Source: Actinoplanes subtropicus (lineage in GTDB: Bacteria > Actinomycetota > Actinomycetes > Mycobacteriales > Micromonosporaceae). From it: DNA of 64,000 nucleotides. The notes below the pieces were generated by a model that did no database searches, was not told the DNA's origin, and saw nothing but the letters and a program-made list of their open reading frames with translations. Position 1 is the first letter of the stretch. The number at the start of each line of letters is the position of its first letter. The stretch covers positions 186,001 to 250,000 of the forward strand of contig NZ_JOJL01000021.1 of assembly GCF_000721705.1 (NCBI RefSeq), in the 5' to 3' direction. A program made the translations under genes and the position numbers. Positions 24,180-33,274 of this stretch are shown in pieces.

Positions 24180-25244
24180 GTGTGGTCTGCTGGGAAGGTG
24201 CGGGTTCTGGTGGCGGGCGGCGGAGTGGCGGGGACGGCTGCGGCGCTGGCGCTGCAACGGGCCGGGATCTCGCCGGTGGTCTACGAGGCGCATGCCGAGG
24301 GCGGGGAGGACGCGGGAGCGTTCCTGACCGTGATGGCGAACGGGATGGCGGCGCTGTCGTCGCTCGGCGCCGAGAGTGCGGTGGTGGCGGCGTCCTATCC
24401 GGCCGGGGCGGTCGAACTGCTCGACGCGCGGGGGCAGGTCGTCGGGCAGCGGCCGATCGAGGGGTCGGCCCGGACGTTGACGCGGGCGGCGCTGTACCGG
24501 GCCATGCAGGGGCTGGCCGTCGAGCGGGGCATTCCGGTCGTCCACGGGAAACGCCTCGTCACGGCCACGGTCGGCGTCGAGCTGACGTTCGCGGACGGGT
24601 CGACGGCCGACGGGGACCTGCTGGTGGGGGCGGACGGCGTGCACTCCGTGGTGCGAGGGCTCATCGATGAGCTGGCGCCGGCGCCACGCTACACCGGGCA
24701 GCACGTGATCTACGGCTACGCGCCCGGCGAGCTGGGCGGCGGGGCGCCGGGGGCGTACCGGATGGTGTTCGGGAGCCGGGCGTTCTTCGGGTTCACCGCG
24801 CCGGGCGACGGGCGCACGTGGTGGTTCGCGCGGGTCAACGGGGACGCCTGGGTGGCCGGCGCCGGCGCCGATCGCTGGCGTGAGCTGGCGTTGGCGGCGG
24901 CCCGTGCGGACGAGACGCCGGTGGCGGAGATCATCGCGGCCACCGGCGCCGGCGACGTCGTCGGCGGCGACTCGTACGACATCCCGTCCACGCCGAACTG
25001 GCACAACGACCGGATGGTGCTGGTCGGGGACGCGGCGCACGCCGCCTCGCCGGCCGCCGCGCAAGGGGCGTCGATGGCGCTGGCGGACGCGGTGGCGCTG
25101 GCCGGGGCGCTGAGCGTGCACGACGACCCGGCCGGCGCGTTCGCGGCATATGTCGCCGCGCGGCGGCCGCGCACCGAGGAGACGGTCGCCGCCAGCGCCC
25201 GTATGGTGGCCGGGTCTACCCGAGACGGCGGGGGTCGCGGCTGA
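24180..25244 (+). CDS. FAD-dependent monooxygenase (PHBH/UbiH-like)
   Basis: Flavoprotein of 354 aa. The dinucleotide-binding motif VLVAGGGVAGTAAALALQRAG opens the protein, LLVGADGVHSVVR is the DG motif near residue 150, and MVLVGDAAHAASPAAAQGASMALADAVALA (GD motif, split by eye) near residue 280 binds the FAD ribityl chain. These three motifs define class A aromatic-type monooxygenases. Start is GTG 24180 or GTG 24198; neither has a good ribosome site. It may be a remnant neighbour of the degraded resistance genes, and its substrate is unknown. Confidence 0.82.
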   Translation: MWSAGKVRVLVAGGGVAGTAAALALQRAGISPVVYEAHAEGGEDAGAFLTVMANGMAALSSLGAESAVVAASYPAGAVELLDARGQVVGQRPIEGSARTLTRAALYRAMQGLAVERGIPVVHGKRLVTATVGVELTFADGSTADGDLLVGADGVHSVVRGLIDELAPAPRYTGQHVIYGYAPGELGGGAPGAYRMVFGSRAFFGFTAPGDGRTWWFARVNGDAWVAGAGADRWRELALAAARADETPVAEIIAATGAGDVVGGDSYDIPSTPNWHNDRMVLVGDAAHAASPAAAQGASMALADAVALAGALSVHDDPAGAFAAYVAARRPRTEETVAASARMVAGSTRDGGGRG

Positions 25245-25266
25245 AGAGGACGGCGCCGGAATCAGG

Positions 25267-26169
25267 TCAGGCCGTCCGCCGAGCCAGTCGCTGACGCCGT
25301 CGAGGCTCTCCCTGGCGTCGCGGCTGCGGGGTGAGCTGGCCGGCCAGCAGCGCGGCCAGGGCCAGGCCGAAACCGGCGAGCTGGGTGGTGCTGAGCGTCT
25401 GACCGAGAACCAGCGCGCCGGCCGTCGCCGCGACCAGCGGGGAAAGGAGGCCGAGCAGGGCGGTCGCGGTGACCGGCAACTTCCGAAGACCGGAAAACCA
25501 GATGGTGTACGCGAGGAGCCCGCCGACCAGGCCCAGCCAGAGGTATCCGGCGGCGGCCGCGGCATCCACCCCGCCCGGCACGCCCTCGGTCACCGCGGTC
25601 GGCACGAGCAGCACCAGCCCACCAGCGGTCAACTGCCATCCGGCGTACGCCATCGGTTTGATTCCCTCCGGTCGCCCCCAGCGCTTGGTCAGCGTGACGC
25701 CCAGCCCCATCGCCCCCGCACCGGCCAGCCCCGCCATGATCCCGGTCGCGTCGAGCGCCGCCGCCGGCCCGAGGACGACCAGCCCGACCCCGGCCACCCC
25801 GACCAGGCCCCACGCGAGCCGCCAGCCGGACAGCCGCTCGCCCAGCACCGCGACGGCCAGGAACGCCACGATGATCGGCTGGGTCGCGCCGAGCGTGGCG
25901 GCGACCCCGCCGGGCAGCCGCTCGGCCGCGAGGAACAGCAGCGGGAAGAACGCGCCGATGTTGAGCGCGCCCAGCACGAGCGCGCGCCACCACCAGACGC
26001 CCCGCGGGAGCTGCCGGGTGATCGCCAGCGCGGCCAGCCCGGCCGGCAGCGCCCGCATCAGCCCGGCGAACATCGGGTGCCCGGCCGGCAGCAGCTGCGA
26101 GGTGACGAGGTAGGTGGTGCCCCAGACGGCCGGCGCCAGCGCGGTGATGGCGGTTGTCTTCGCGTTCAT
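25267..26169 (-). CDS. EamA/DMT-family transporter
   Basis: About ten hydrophobic helices in 300 aa with the two-fold EamA repeat (ALAPAVWGTTYLVTSQLLPAG; GATQPIIVAFLAVAVLGERL and LLSPLVAATAGALVLGQTL). Likely exports a small metabolite or amino acid. It starts at ATG 26169 and is divergent from a LysR regulator with a clear operator between, so it is the probable regulated target. The C-terminal tail is basic. Confidence 0.87.
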   Translation of the reverse strand: MNAKTTAITALAPAVWGTTYLVTSQLLPAGHPMFAGLMRALPAGLAALAITRQLPRGVWWWRALVLGALNIGAFFPLLFLAAERLPGGVAATLGATQPIIVAFLAVAVLGERLSGWRLAWGLVGVAGVGLVVLGPAAALDATGIMAGLAGAGAMGLGVTLTKRWGRPEGIKPMAYAGWQLTAGGLVLLVPTAVTEGVPGGVDAAAAAGYLWLGLVGGLLAYTIWFSGLRKLPVTATALLGLLSPLVAATAGALVLGQTLSTTQLAGFGLALAALLAGQLTPQPRRQGEPRRRQRLARRTA

Positions 26170-26226
26170 GCCCCCAGCGTCGGCCGCTCGCATCGATGAG
26201 TCCAACACATACTTCTCAGCGCAGCG

Positions 26227-26241
26227 ATCGTGATTCACGAT
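26227..26241. promoter_or_regulatory. LysR-type operator
   Basis: ATCGTG-ATT-CACGAT is a perfect 6-3-6 inverted repeat with the T-N11-A spacing of LysR boxes. It lies between the EamA gene and lysR-type gene and overlaps the first codons of the longest lysR frame, which supports the later GTG 26248 as start. Confidence 0.75.
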
Positions 26242-26247
26242 AGATCC

Positions 26248-27126
26248 GTGGAGCTGCAGCAGATGCGTTACGTGCTGGCCGTCGCGGGCACCGGAAACTT
26301 CACCCGGGCCGCCAGGGAGTGCCGGGTGGTGCAGTCCGCGCTGAGCCACCAGATCGCCGCGCTGGAGCGCGAGCTGGGCGTGCGGTTGTTCGCCCGCACC
26401 AGCCGGCGGGTGGCGCTGACCGCCGCGGGCGAGGCGTTCCTGCCGGCCGCGCGGGCCTGCCTGGAGGCCGCCGACCGGGCCGCCGTCGACGCCGCGGCCG
26501 CCACCGGGGAGATCCGCGGCCGGCTGGCGGTCGGCATGATCCCGACGGTGACCGGCCTCGACCTGCCGGCCGTGCTGCGCGACTTCCACACCCGGCACCC
26601 GCGGGTGCGGATCGTGCTGCGCGGCGGCGGCAGCGACGAGATGGTGGAGAGCGTCCGGGCCGGCGAGCTGGACGTGGCCCTGCTGGGCCTGCCGGAGTCG
26701 GTGCGGCCGCGCGGCGTGCGCTACCGGGCCCTCGACCACGACCGGCACGTGGCGGTGCTGGCCCGCACCCATCGGCTGGCCACGCGGGCTCGACTCGACC
26801 TGGCCGCGCTGGCCGGCGAGCCGTTCGCGGACTTCCCCGCGGACACGGCCGGCCGGGCGCAGAGCGACCTGGCCTTCGCCGCCGCCGGCCTGTCCCGGGA
26901 GGTCGCCTTCGAGGCCATGGCGACCGACCTGATCCTCGGCCTGATCCGGCAGGGCCTGGCGGTGGCGCTGCTGCCGTCCCGCTTCGTGGCCGGCCTGCCC
27001 GACGTGGTCACCGTCCCGCTGGCCGACGGCCCCACCCGGGTCGAGTACCTGGCCTGGAGCGACTTCAACCCGACGCCGGCGGCGGCCGCGTTCGTCGAGG
27101 CGGCGGCCGGTCAGTCCACGCGGTAG
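26248..27126 (+). CDS. LysR-family transcriptional regulator
   Basis: 292 aa. The N-terminal winged helix (MRYVLAVAGTGNFTRAARE; QSALSHQIAALERELGVRLF) is standard, followed by a two-lobed effector domain (residues 90-290). It likely controls the divergent EamA exporter from the operator at 26227-26241. GTG 26248 is preferred over GTG 26230. Its last 16 bp overlap the convergent reductase gene. Confidence 0.88.
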   Translation: MELQQMRYVLAVAGTGNFTRAARECRVVQSALSHQIAALERELGVRLFARTSRRVALTAAGEAFLPAARACLEAADRAAVDAAAATGEIRGRLAVGMIPTVTGLDLPAVLRDFHTRHPRVRIVLRGGGSDEMVESVRAGELDVALLGLPESVRPRGVRYRALDHDRHVAVLARTHRLATRARLDLAALAGEPFADFPADTAGRAQSDLAFAAAGLSREVAFEAMATDLILGLIRQGLAVALLPSRFVAGLPDVVTVPLADGPTRVEYLAWSDFNPTPAAAAFVEAAAGQSTR

Positions 27127-27698
27127 GTCAGGTGGGTGGCGTGGCCGGACGACCGCACGTGGATCTGCCGCAGTGCCCGCGGCGCGGCCCGGTCGAACAG
27201 CGGGACACCCCCGCCGAGCAGCACCGGCGACAGGTGCAGGCGCAGTTCGTCGACCAGCCCGGCCTCGATCGCCGTACGGACGGTCTCGCCGCCGCCCATG
27301 ATGACCACGTCACGGTCCTCGGCCACCGCGATGCCCTTGGCCACCGCGCTGGCGATCCCGTCCACCACGAAGGTCATCCGGTCGGCGAGCCGCACCTTCT
27401 CCGGCGGGTTCCGGGTCACCACGAGCACGGGCGGCTCGGCGGCCAGATCCGCGCCGTACCCCATCTCGTCGTTCCACCCGTCCGGCGCGTCGATCTGGTC
27501 GAACAGCCGCCGACCCATGATCACCACCCCGGTGGCGGCGACGGACTCCTCGAGCACGGCCCGGTCGATCGCGTCGGGCCGCAGCGCCCAGGTGTGCAGC
27601 GCTTCACCGCCGCGCCCGAGACCCTGCGCGGGACCCGGCTCCGGCCCGGTGACGAACCCGTCCAACGACACCGAGATGTCGGCGACGACCTTGGTCAT
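27111..27698 (-). CDS. RibD C-terminal/dihydrofolate-reductase-like protein
   Basis: 195 aa with the small reductase fold: MTKVVADISVSLDGFVTGPE at the start, VVIMGRRLFDQ in the middle and VVIMGGGETVRTAIEAGLVDEL near the C-terminus. Such single-domain actinobacterial proteins bind NAD(P)H and are generally of unknown substrate. Convergent with the LysR gene by 16 bp. Confidence 0.85.
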   Translation of the reverse strand: MTKVVADISVSLDGFVTGPEPGPAQGLGRGGEALHTWALRPDAIDRAVLEESVAATGVVIMGRRLFDQIDAPDGWNDEMGYGADLAAEPPVLVVTRNPPEKVRLADRMTFVVDGIASAVAKGIAVAEDRDVVIMGGGETVRTAIEAGLVDELRLHLSPVLLGGGVPLFDRAAPRALRQIHVRSSGHATHLTYRVD

Positions 27699-28460
27699 GA
27701 CCGCTCCCTCCGCGGCCCCGCCCGTCGAAGCCCACCCTTCGGAGCATGCCACCGACCCGGTCCGGACGCGCGCCGCCCGAAGCGCCAACCCGGGCCGCGC
27801 CCGGTCGCGCCCGCGCCGACTCACACGCCGAGCGAGATACTCACGGAGCGAGATACTCACACCTTTCGCGCTCGAGGTGGGCGTTGGAGACCTGCGTGCT
27901 GGTCCGTACCGGGTGGATGGTTCGCTGCCGGCGTGGCGGATGGCCGGGGCTTGCCATGGCCCGGGGGCTGCGTGGTGGCGGTGGCTGCGGCCGGTCACGG
28001 TGGCCGATATGCGGCGAATGCCGGGGCCGTCAAGGCGCCGAGGGACCTCGCCGGGCGATCTTCGCGGCAAGGATGAAGGTTTGCTGTTCGCCACGAACAG
28101 CAGGTCATCATCGCTTGCCGGCCGTCGCTGAACCTTGAAGCGCATCTGTTCGCCACGAACAGCAAGTCATCGCCGTTGTGCCCGGCCGTCGCTCGAGGAT
28201 GCGTCACCCACGCCCCCGTCCCGGGCCGGACCACCCACCAAGCCCGACCGGCCGCACGATCAGCGACCACGCACCCCCGGGCCATGGCAAGCCCCGGCCA
28301 CCCACCCAGCCCGATCGGCCACCCAGAGCAGAACAGCGCACACCGGCCAGCCGCCGCATCCCACCCAAACCTTGAGCCCGAAAGATGTCTAGCTGAGCTA
28401 GATACTCGCTCAGCAAGATACTCGCCCAGCAAGATACTCGCTCAGCAAGATAACGGACGC
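27699..28460. repeat. Gene-free repeat-rich stretch
   Basis: No gene is credible here. The left part has two 16-bp units with core GCGAGATACTCAC (27832-27860); the right part has three and a third units of AGATACTCGCTCAGCA (28400-28452). A 32-33-bp inverted repeat pairs 27944-27976 with 28266-28297, and weaker inverted similarity extends around it. In the centre, the stem CTGTTCG-N3-CGAACAG followed by CA(A/G)GTCATC occurs twice (28083-28109 and 28146-28171). The layout suggests inverted copies of an intergenic repeat family. Confidence 0.75.
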
Positions 28461-29138
28461 TCAGGCGCGCGGAATCAACCGCGACCCCGTCCAGGCCAGC
28501 CCCGTCCCCGCCGCCAGCAACAGCAAAGCCCCCACCGTAGGTAGGGGCTGCCTCGCGTAGGACCCGGCTCCGATCGCCACCGCCGCCAGCATCAGCAGCA
28601 CCCCGTCGGCCGGGTTGACCAGTTTGGACCTGAACACCGCCCACCCCAGCAGCAGCCACCCCGCCCCGCTGACCGCGGCCGCGACCGTGACAGCCACCCT
28701 GAGCTGCGCAACCGTCAGCGACGCCCCGGCCGCCAGCGAGTCCGGGGGCAGCGCCGCCAGCGGCAGGCTGAGCACCGTCCCGCCCAGCCCGATCAGCAGC
28801 CCGGCAATGGCCGTCCGGCGAGCCCTGGTCCCGGCGAGCAGCGCCGTCAGCGCGAGCATCGCGATCGTCGCCAGCCAGTCCGCCGCCAGACTCACCACCA
28901 GCGGGCCCGGGGGCGTCTCGATGCCCAGGGTCAGCCAGCCGTCGAGCATCGCCGCGGCGGGCAGGGCCCACAGCGCCAGCCGGGCGTAGCGCCTCACCGA
29001 CCAGACCCATACCGCCTCGCGTACGGGCAGCAAATGTCCTTGATCTGCCGCGCCGTCGGCCGGGCGCGCGCCACCGACCCAGGCCGGCGCGACTCGTAAC
29101 GGCCGGCCGCTCGCCGTGCGGTGATGGCTGGTGGTCAT
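28461..29138 (-). CDS. Predicted membrane protein, unknown function
   Basis: 225 aa with a polar 40-residue N-terminus and about six hydrophobic segments (LALWALPAAAMLDGWLTLG, LATIAMLALTALLAG, AIAGLLIGLGGTVLSLPLAAL, VAVTVAAAVSGAGWLLLGWAV). No conserved family was recognised. ATG 29138 is the likely start. It stands alone, next to the repeat-rich region. Confidence 0.6.
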   Translation of the reverse strand: MTTSHHRTASGRPLRVAPAWVGGARPADGAADQGHLLPVREAVWVWSVRRYARLALWALPAAAMLDGWLTLGIETPPGPLVVSLAADWLATIAMLALTALLAGTRARRTAIAGLLIGLGGTVLSLPLAALPPDSLAAGASLTVAQLRVAVTVAAAVSGAGWLLLGWAVFRSKLVNPADGVLLMLAAVAIGAGSYARQPLPTVGALLLLAAGTGLAWTGSRLIPRA

Positions 29139-29428
29139 GGCTTCCGCCTAGCGTGGGCTCCCACCGAGCGGCCCGGGGGCAGCCGTCGGAATCCTGCGCA
29201 GAGCATTCCAAATGTCCGGAAGATTCGCAGGGGATTGCCAGAAAAGCCGAACGGGTGACTCGGCCAGATCAAATTCAAATTTCTTGCGTACGCCGCTGAA
29301 CTGCACAAACGCACGAGAACGCCCCCCAAAACCACGCCTTCGCGACGGAACGTGTTGAACCCAAGGCCCGGTGGGGTCCGTACTGCGGGCCGACCGACCA
29401 CATCGACGTCCACGAACGAGGAGTGATG

Positions 29429-30235
29429 ATGAGATCGCGTGCGTACCGAAGGAACCAGAATCCCAATCGGCGCAAGGCCATCGGTGCCTTCGCCGTCAGC
29501 GGGGTACTGGTCGCGGCCGGCCTGGCCGGCGTTCAGTTCGCAAACGCCAGCACCACCCCGAAAGCCGCCGCGGCCGCCGACGTGATCACGGTTCAGGGCC
29601 AGAAGTTCGATGTCTCGCAGTGCAAGGCGCTCGAGATCTCCGGCCAGGATGTTCTCTGCGACGGCAAGAAGCTGGACCCGGTGCAGGCGCAGGGCGCCGG
29701 GGACGCGGCCCTCGCCTCGGCGCAGGCCCTCGAGACGGCGTGCGACACGTTCGCGGCCGACGCGGCCGCCGCCGGGGGTGCCGCCCAGCAGGGCGCCGAC
29801 CAGGGCAACGCCGACCAGGGCAACGCCGACCAGGGCAAGGCGCAGAGCGCGGCGGCCGCGAGGGCCCTCCGGGCGAAGGTCGCCGCCAAGTGGGCGAAGG
29901 CCCTGAAGGCCAAGGCCGCCAAGGCCAAGGCGAAGGGTAAGGGCAAGGCCAAGCCGACCCCGAGCGCGTCCGCCAGCGGCGCGGCCGGAGACGGCGCGAC
30001 CGGCGCCAACCAGGGCGGCGCCGCCGCCACGGCCGCCGTGGACTCCGCCCAGAAGACGCTGCTCCAGGCCTGCCTCGCGCTGGCCGACGCGAAGGCCGCC
30101 GCGGGTGTCGGCGGTGCCGGCAACAACCAGGGCGACAACAACCAGGGCAACGACCAGGGCGGTGCCTCCGCGCCGCCGAGCGAGGAGCCCAGCGCCGACC
30201 CGAGCGCCAGCGCCACCAGCTCGTCGACCGACTGA
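29429..30235 (+). CDS. Secreted Ala/Lys-rich low-complexity protein
   Basis: 268 aa with a basic start (MRSRAYRRNQNPNRRK), a hydrophobic signal ending near ANAS, and a mature part dominated by Ala, Gly, Gln and Lys, including QGNADQGNADQG repeats, a KAKAAKAKAKGKGKAK stretch and a Pro/Ser-rich tail. Four cysteines (SQCK, VLCD, ETACD, QACL) are spread through it. ATG 29429 has GAGGAG upstream. It is probably exported; function unknown. A strong terminator follows. Confidence 0.65.
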   Translation: MRSRAYRRNQNPNRRKAIGAFAVSGVLVAAGLAGVQFANASTTPKAAAAADVITVQGQKFDVSQCKALEISGQDVLCDGKKLDPVQAQGAGDAALASAQALETACDTFAADAAAAGGAAQQGADQGNADQGNADQGKAQSAAAARALRAKVAAKWAKALKAKAAKAKAKGKGKAKPTPSASASGAAGDGATGANQGGAAATAAVDSAQKTLLQACLALADAKAAAGVGGAGNNQGDNNQGNDQGGASAPPSEEPSADPSASATSSSTD

Positions 30236-30245
30236 GGAAACGCGG

Positions 30246-30275
30246 AACGGCCGGCCCGGGATCGGGCCGGCCGTT
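30246..30275. terminator. Bidirectional terminator
   Basis: Twelve-base-pair perfect stem AACGGCCGGCCC/GGGCCGGCCGTT with a 6-nt loop between the convergent secreted-protein gene and the stomatin-like gene. Confidence 0.8.
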
Positions 30276-30293
30276 CGCTGTGGCCGGGATGGA

Positions 30294-31415
30294 TCAGGCG
30301 TGATCGCGCTGCACCTGGGAGCCGTTGTAGTCGGCCCCGCCGAGCGCCGCCGACGGCGGGATCGGATCGGGCGCCGGCAGTGCGGCCGTACGATCCGGAT
30401 CGCCCGAGACCTGCGCCTCCGCCACCCGGACCTGCTCGTCCACCTGGGCCGCGGCATCCGCGGCGGACTGCGCCGCGGCCGCCGCCTCACGCTCCACCTC
30501 GGCCGCGTTGACGGTCGTGGCCGGCACGTCGCCGGCCATGTTGGCCAGGCCGCCGAGCGCGCCGCCGAGACCCTCGAGGGCCTTGCTGAGCTCGGTCGGC
30601 ACGATCCACACCTTGTTCGCCGAGCCGTTCGCGATCTGCGGCAGGGCTTGCAGGTACTGGTAGGCCAGCACCTTCTGGGACGGGTTCGCCTGGTGAATCG
30701 CGTCGAACACCGTACGGATCGCCTTGGCCTGGCCCTCGGCCTGCAGGATCCGGGACTGCCGGTCACCGTCGGCCCGCAGCACCGCGGCCTGCTTCTCGCC
30801 CTCGGCGGTGAGGATCTGGGCCTGCTTGTGGCCCTCGGCGTTGAGGATGGTGGCGCGGCGCTCCCGCTCGGCGCGCATCTGCTTCTCCATCGAGTCGCGG
30901 ATGCTCGGCGGGGGCTCGATCGCCTTGATCTCCACCCGGGTCACCTTGATGCCCCAGCGGCCGGTGGTCTCGTCGAGCACCGTGGAGAGGTGGCGGTTGA
31001 TCTCCTCACGGCTGGTCAGCGCCCGCTCCAGGTCGAGCGAGCCGATCACGTTACGCAGCGTGGTGACCGTCAGCTGTTCGATCGCCTGCAGGAAGTTGGA
31101 GATCTCGTAGGTCGCCCGGACCGGGTCGACCACCTTGAAGTACAGGACCGTGTCGATCGACACGACCAGGTTGTCCGAGGTGATCACGGGCTGCGGCGGG
31201 AACGAGACCACCTGCTCGCGCATGTCCACCTTGCTGCGCACCGCGTCGACGAACGGGACGAGCACGTTCAGGCCCGGGTTCAGGGTGCGCTTGTACTTGC
31301 CCAGGCGCTCCACCACGTCCATGCGCTGCTGCGGGACGATGCGGATGGACCGGAGCAGCGTGACGATGGCGAATACCACGATCACGATTACTAGAACGCC
31401 GATCACTGCTTCCAT
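30294..31415 (-). CDS. SPFH/Band 7 stomatin-like membrane protein
   Basis: 373 aa with one N-terminal membrane anchor (VIGVLVIVIVVFAIVTLL), a Band 7 domain (residues 25-200: RIVPQQRMDVVERLGKY; NLVVSIDTVLYFKV), a charged coiled-coil stretch rich in Glu/Ala/Arg, and an Ala/Pro-rich C-terminus. Stomatins organise membrane microdomains and scaffold proteases. It follows an NfeD gene by 9 bp, the usual bacterial partner, and the two likely form one operon. Confidence 0.9.
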   Translation of the reverse strand: MEAVIGVLVIVIVVFAIVTLLRSIRIVPQQRMDVVERLGKYKRTLNPGLNVLVPFVDAVRSKVDMREQVVSFPPQPVITSDNLVVSIDTVLYFKVVDPVRATYEISNFLQAIEQLTVTTLRNVIGSLDLERALTSREEINRHLSTVLDETTGRWGIKVTRVEIKAIEPPPSIRDSMEKQMRAERERRATILNAEGHKQAQILTAEGEKQAAVLRADGDRQSRILQAEGQAKAIRTVFDAIHQANPSQKVLAYQYLQALPQIANGSANKVWIVPTELSKALEGLGGALGGLANMAGDVPATTVNAAEVEREAAAAAQSAADAAAQVDEQVRVAEAQVSGDPDRTAALPAPDPIPPSAALGGADYNGSQVQRDHA

Positions 31416-31424
31416 GGCGCCTCT

Positions 31425-31874
31425 CTAAATGTCGGGCAAATCGTCGCGCCACACAATGGCCGTGGCGCCCTGGACCTTGACCACCCGGACCCGCTCGCCC
31501 GGGAGGTATTTCTCGGTGCCGTCGAAGGAGCGGGCCTGCCACAGCTCGCCCTCCAGCTTGACCATGCCGTGGTCGCCGTCGACCTCTTCGACCACCGTGC
31601 CGTGGCGGCCGTGCATCGCCTCGATGCCGAACGGCGTGTCCCCGGTCTCCAGCGCCGACTTGGCGTGGCGCAGGATGATCGGGCGCAGCGCGGCGACCGA
31701 CACCCCGGAGGCCACGGCGAAGACGATCGCCTGGACCAGGAACGGGGCCCCGAGCGCGGCGGCACCGCCCGCGGCGAAGGCGCCCACCGCGAAGAAGATG
31801 ATCAGCAGCGTGGCCGTGAAAGCTTCGGCGATCGCGAGTGCGATGCCGAGCACGATCCAGAGAATCGCTTCCAC
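31425..31874 (-). CDS. NfeD-like membrane protein
   Basis: 149 aa from GTG 31874 (GTG 31904 would add ten residues). Two to three N-terminal helices (AILWIVLGIALAIAEAF; TLLIIFFAVGAFAAGG) precede a C-terminal OB-fold domain (HGRHGTVVEEVDGDHGMVKL; WQARSFDG; RVRVVKVQGATAIVW). NfeD proteins act with SPFH proteins in membrane quality control. It is the upstream gene of the SPFH/NfeD pair. Confidence 0.85.
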   Translation of the reverse strand: MEAILWIVLGIALAIAEAFTATLLIIFFAVGAFAAGGAAALGAPFLVQAIVFAVASGVSVAALRPIILRHAKSALETGDTPFGIEAMHGRHGTVVEEVDGDHGMVKLEGELWQARSFDGTEKYLPGERVRVVKVQGATAIVWRDDLPDI

Positions 31875-31981
31875 ACTTCGATCGTTGCACGGCGACGCAC
31901 TCACCGCGATGCGTCATTCTGGCGTAGCCATATCGGCGGTTCGCAGTTGAATCAGAAGAATCGTTCGTCGAGGGGGTCCAC

Positions 31982-33274
31982 GTGTCGCTGCTGCCGGATA
32001 CGGCCCGCCGGGTCGACGAGATCGCCGCCCGGGCGCAGGCCGAGGGACATACCCCCTCGCTGGCCCTGGCGATCGTCCGGGACCGCGCGGTGCTGCACTT
32101 CGCGGGGGCCGGCGTACGCCCGGTGCCGGATGCGAAGACGCAGTACCGCCTGGGCTCGATCACCAAGACGATGACCGCCACGCTGGTCATGCAGCTGCGT
32201 GACGAGGGCTTCTTCGCCCTCGACGACCTGCTCTACCGCCACCTGCCGGGCACCTCGATCGGCGGCGTGACCCTGCGCCAGCTGCTCGGTCACGTCTCCG
32301 GCCTGCAGCGCGAGCCGGATGGCCAGTGGTGGGAGCGCACCGCCGGCGGCGACGTCGACAAGCTGCTGGCCGATCTCGGCTACGACAAGCTGTCCGGCCC
32401 GCCGTTCCGCCGCTACCGCTACTCGAACCTGGCGTACGGCGTGCTGGGCGCGGTCCTCGAGCGGGTGACCGGCGAGTCCTGGACCAGCCTGGTCGGCAAG
32501 CGGGTGCTCGACCCGCTCGGGATGAAGCGCACCACGTACGCCCCGATGGAGCCGTTCGCCCGCGGCTATGTCGTGCACGCCCTCGACGACAGCCTGCACG
32601 AGGAGCCGCGTCACGACTCCGGCGCGATGGCCCCGGCCGGCCAGCTCTGGTCCACGATCACCGACATGGCCAAGTGGGCGGCGTTCCTCACCGACCCGGC
32701 CCCCGCGGTGCTCCCGCGGGAGACGGTCGACGAGATGTGCGCCCCGGTGGTGATCAGCGACCTCGAGTCCTGGACCGGCGGCTACGGCCTGGGCCTGCAG
32801 CTCTTCCGGGTCGGCGAGCGCGTCTTCGTCGGCCACGGCGGCTCGATGCCCGGCTACGTGGCGCACCTCGCGGTGCACCGCCGCAGCCGGCTCGGCGTGA
32901 TCGCCTTCGCCAACTCGTACGGGCTGCAAGGCACCCACATCCGCAAGGTCGCGCTCGCCGCCCTGACCGCGGCCCTCGACGGCGAGCCGGTGACCCCGGC
33001 GCCCTGGCAGCCGCCGGCCCCGCCGGCGGGCGAGGCCGCGGAGCTGGTCGGCCGCTGGTGGTGGATGGGCCGGGAGTACGAGATCCACGCCGACGGCGAC
33101 GCCCTGGAGATGTCCGGCTCCCGGTTCGTCCGCGAGGCCCCGGATCGTTGGCGAGGCGTCGACGGCGAGAACGAGGGCGAGGTCCTTCAGGTGATCCGCG
33201 GCGATTCCGGCGCCATCCTGAAAGTGGACATCGCGACCTTCGTCTTCAGCCGCGACCCGCACCACTTGGCCTGA
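31982..33274 (+). CDS. Serine hydrolase, beta-lactamase class C/esterase family
   Basis: 430 aa with the three active-site motifs of penicillin-recognising hydrolases: SITK (SxxK) near residue 57, YSN (YxN) near residue 150 and HGG near residue 290. A C-terminal lipocalin-like extension (WWWMGREYEIHADGDALEM) follows. There is no signal peptide, which argues for a cytoplasmic esterase or peptidase rather than a drug-resistance beta-lactamase. Start is GTG 31982. Its last 29 bp overlap the convergent EamA gene. Confidence 0.85.
   Translation: MSLLPDTARRVDEIAARAQAEGHTPSLALAIVRDRAVLHFAGAGVRPVPDAKTQYRLGSITKTMTATLVMQLRDEGFFALDDLLYRHLPGTSIGGVTLRQLLGHVSGLQREPDGQWWERTAGGDVDKLLADLGYDKLSGPPFRRYRYSNLAYGVLGAVLERVTGESWTSLVGKRVLDPLGMKRTTYAPMEPFARGYVVHALDDSLHEEPRHDSGAMAPAGQLWSTITDMAKWAAFLTDPAPAVLPRETVDEMCAPVVISDLESWTGGYGLGLQLFRVGERVFVGHGGSMPGYVAHLAVHRRSRLGVIAFANSYGLQGTHIRKVALAALTAALDGEPVTPAPWQPPAPPAGEAAELVGRWWWMGREYEIHADGDALEMSGSRFVREAPDRWRGVDGENEGEVLQVIRGDSGAILKVDIATFVFSRDPHHLA

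Noticed and set aside
27746..28138. Arg/Pro-rich ORFs in the repeat region
   Set aside because: They follow repeats in several frames with no coding signature or ribosome site.
31051..32190. Long minus-strand ORF spanning stomatin and NfeD genes
   Set aside because: Out of frame with both recognised genes, Arg/His/Gly-rich shadow composition.
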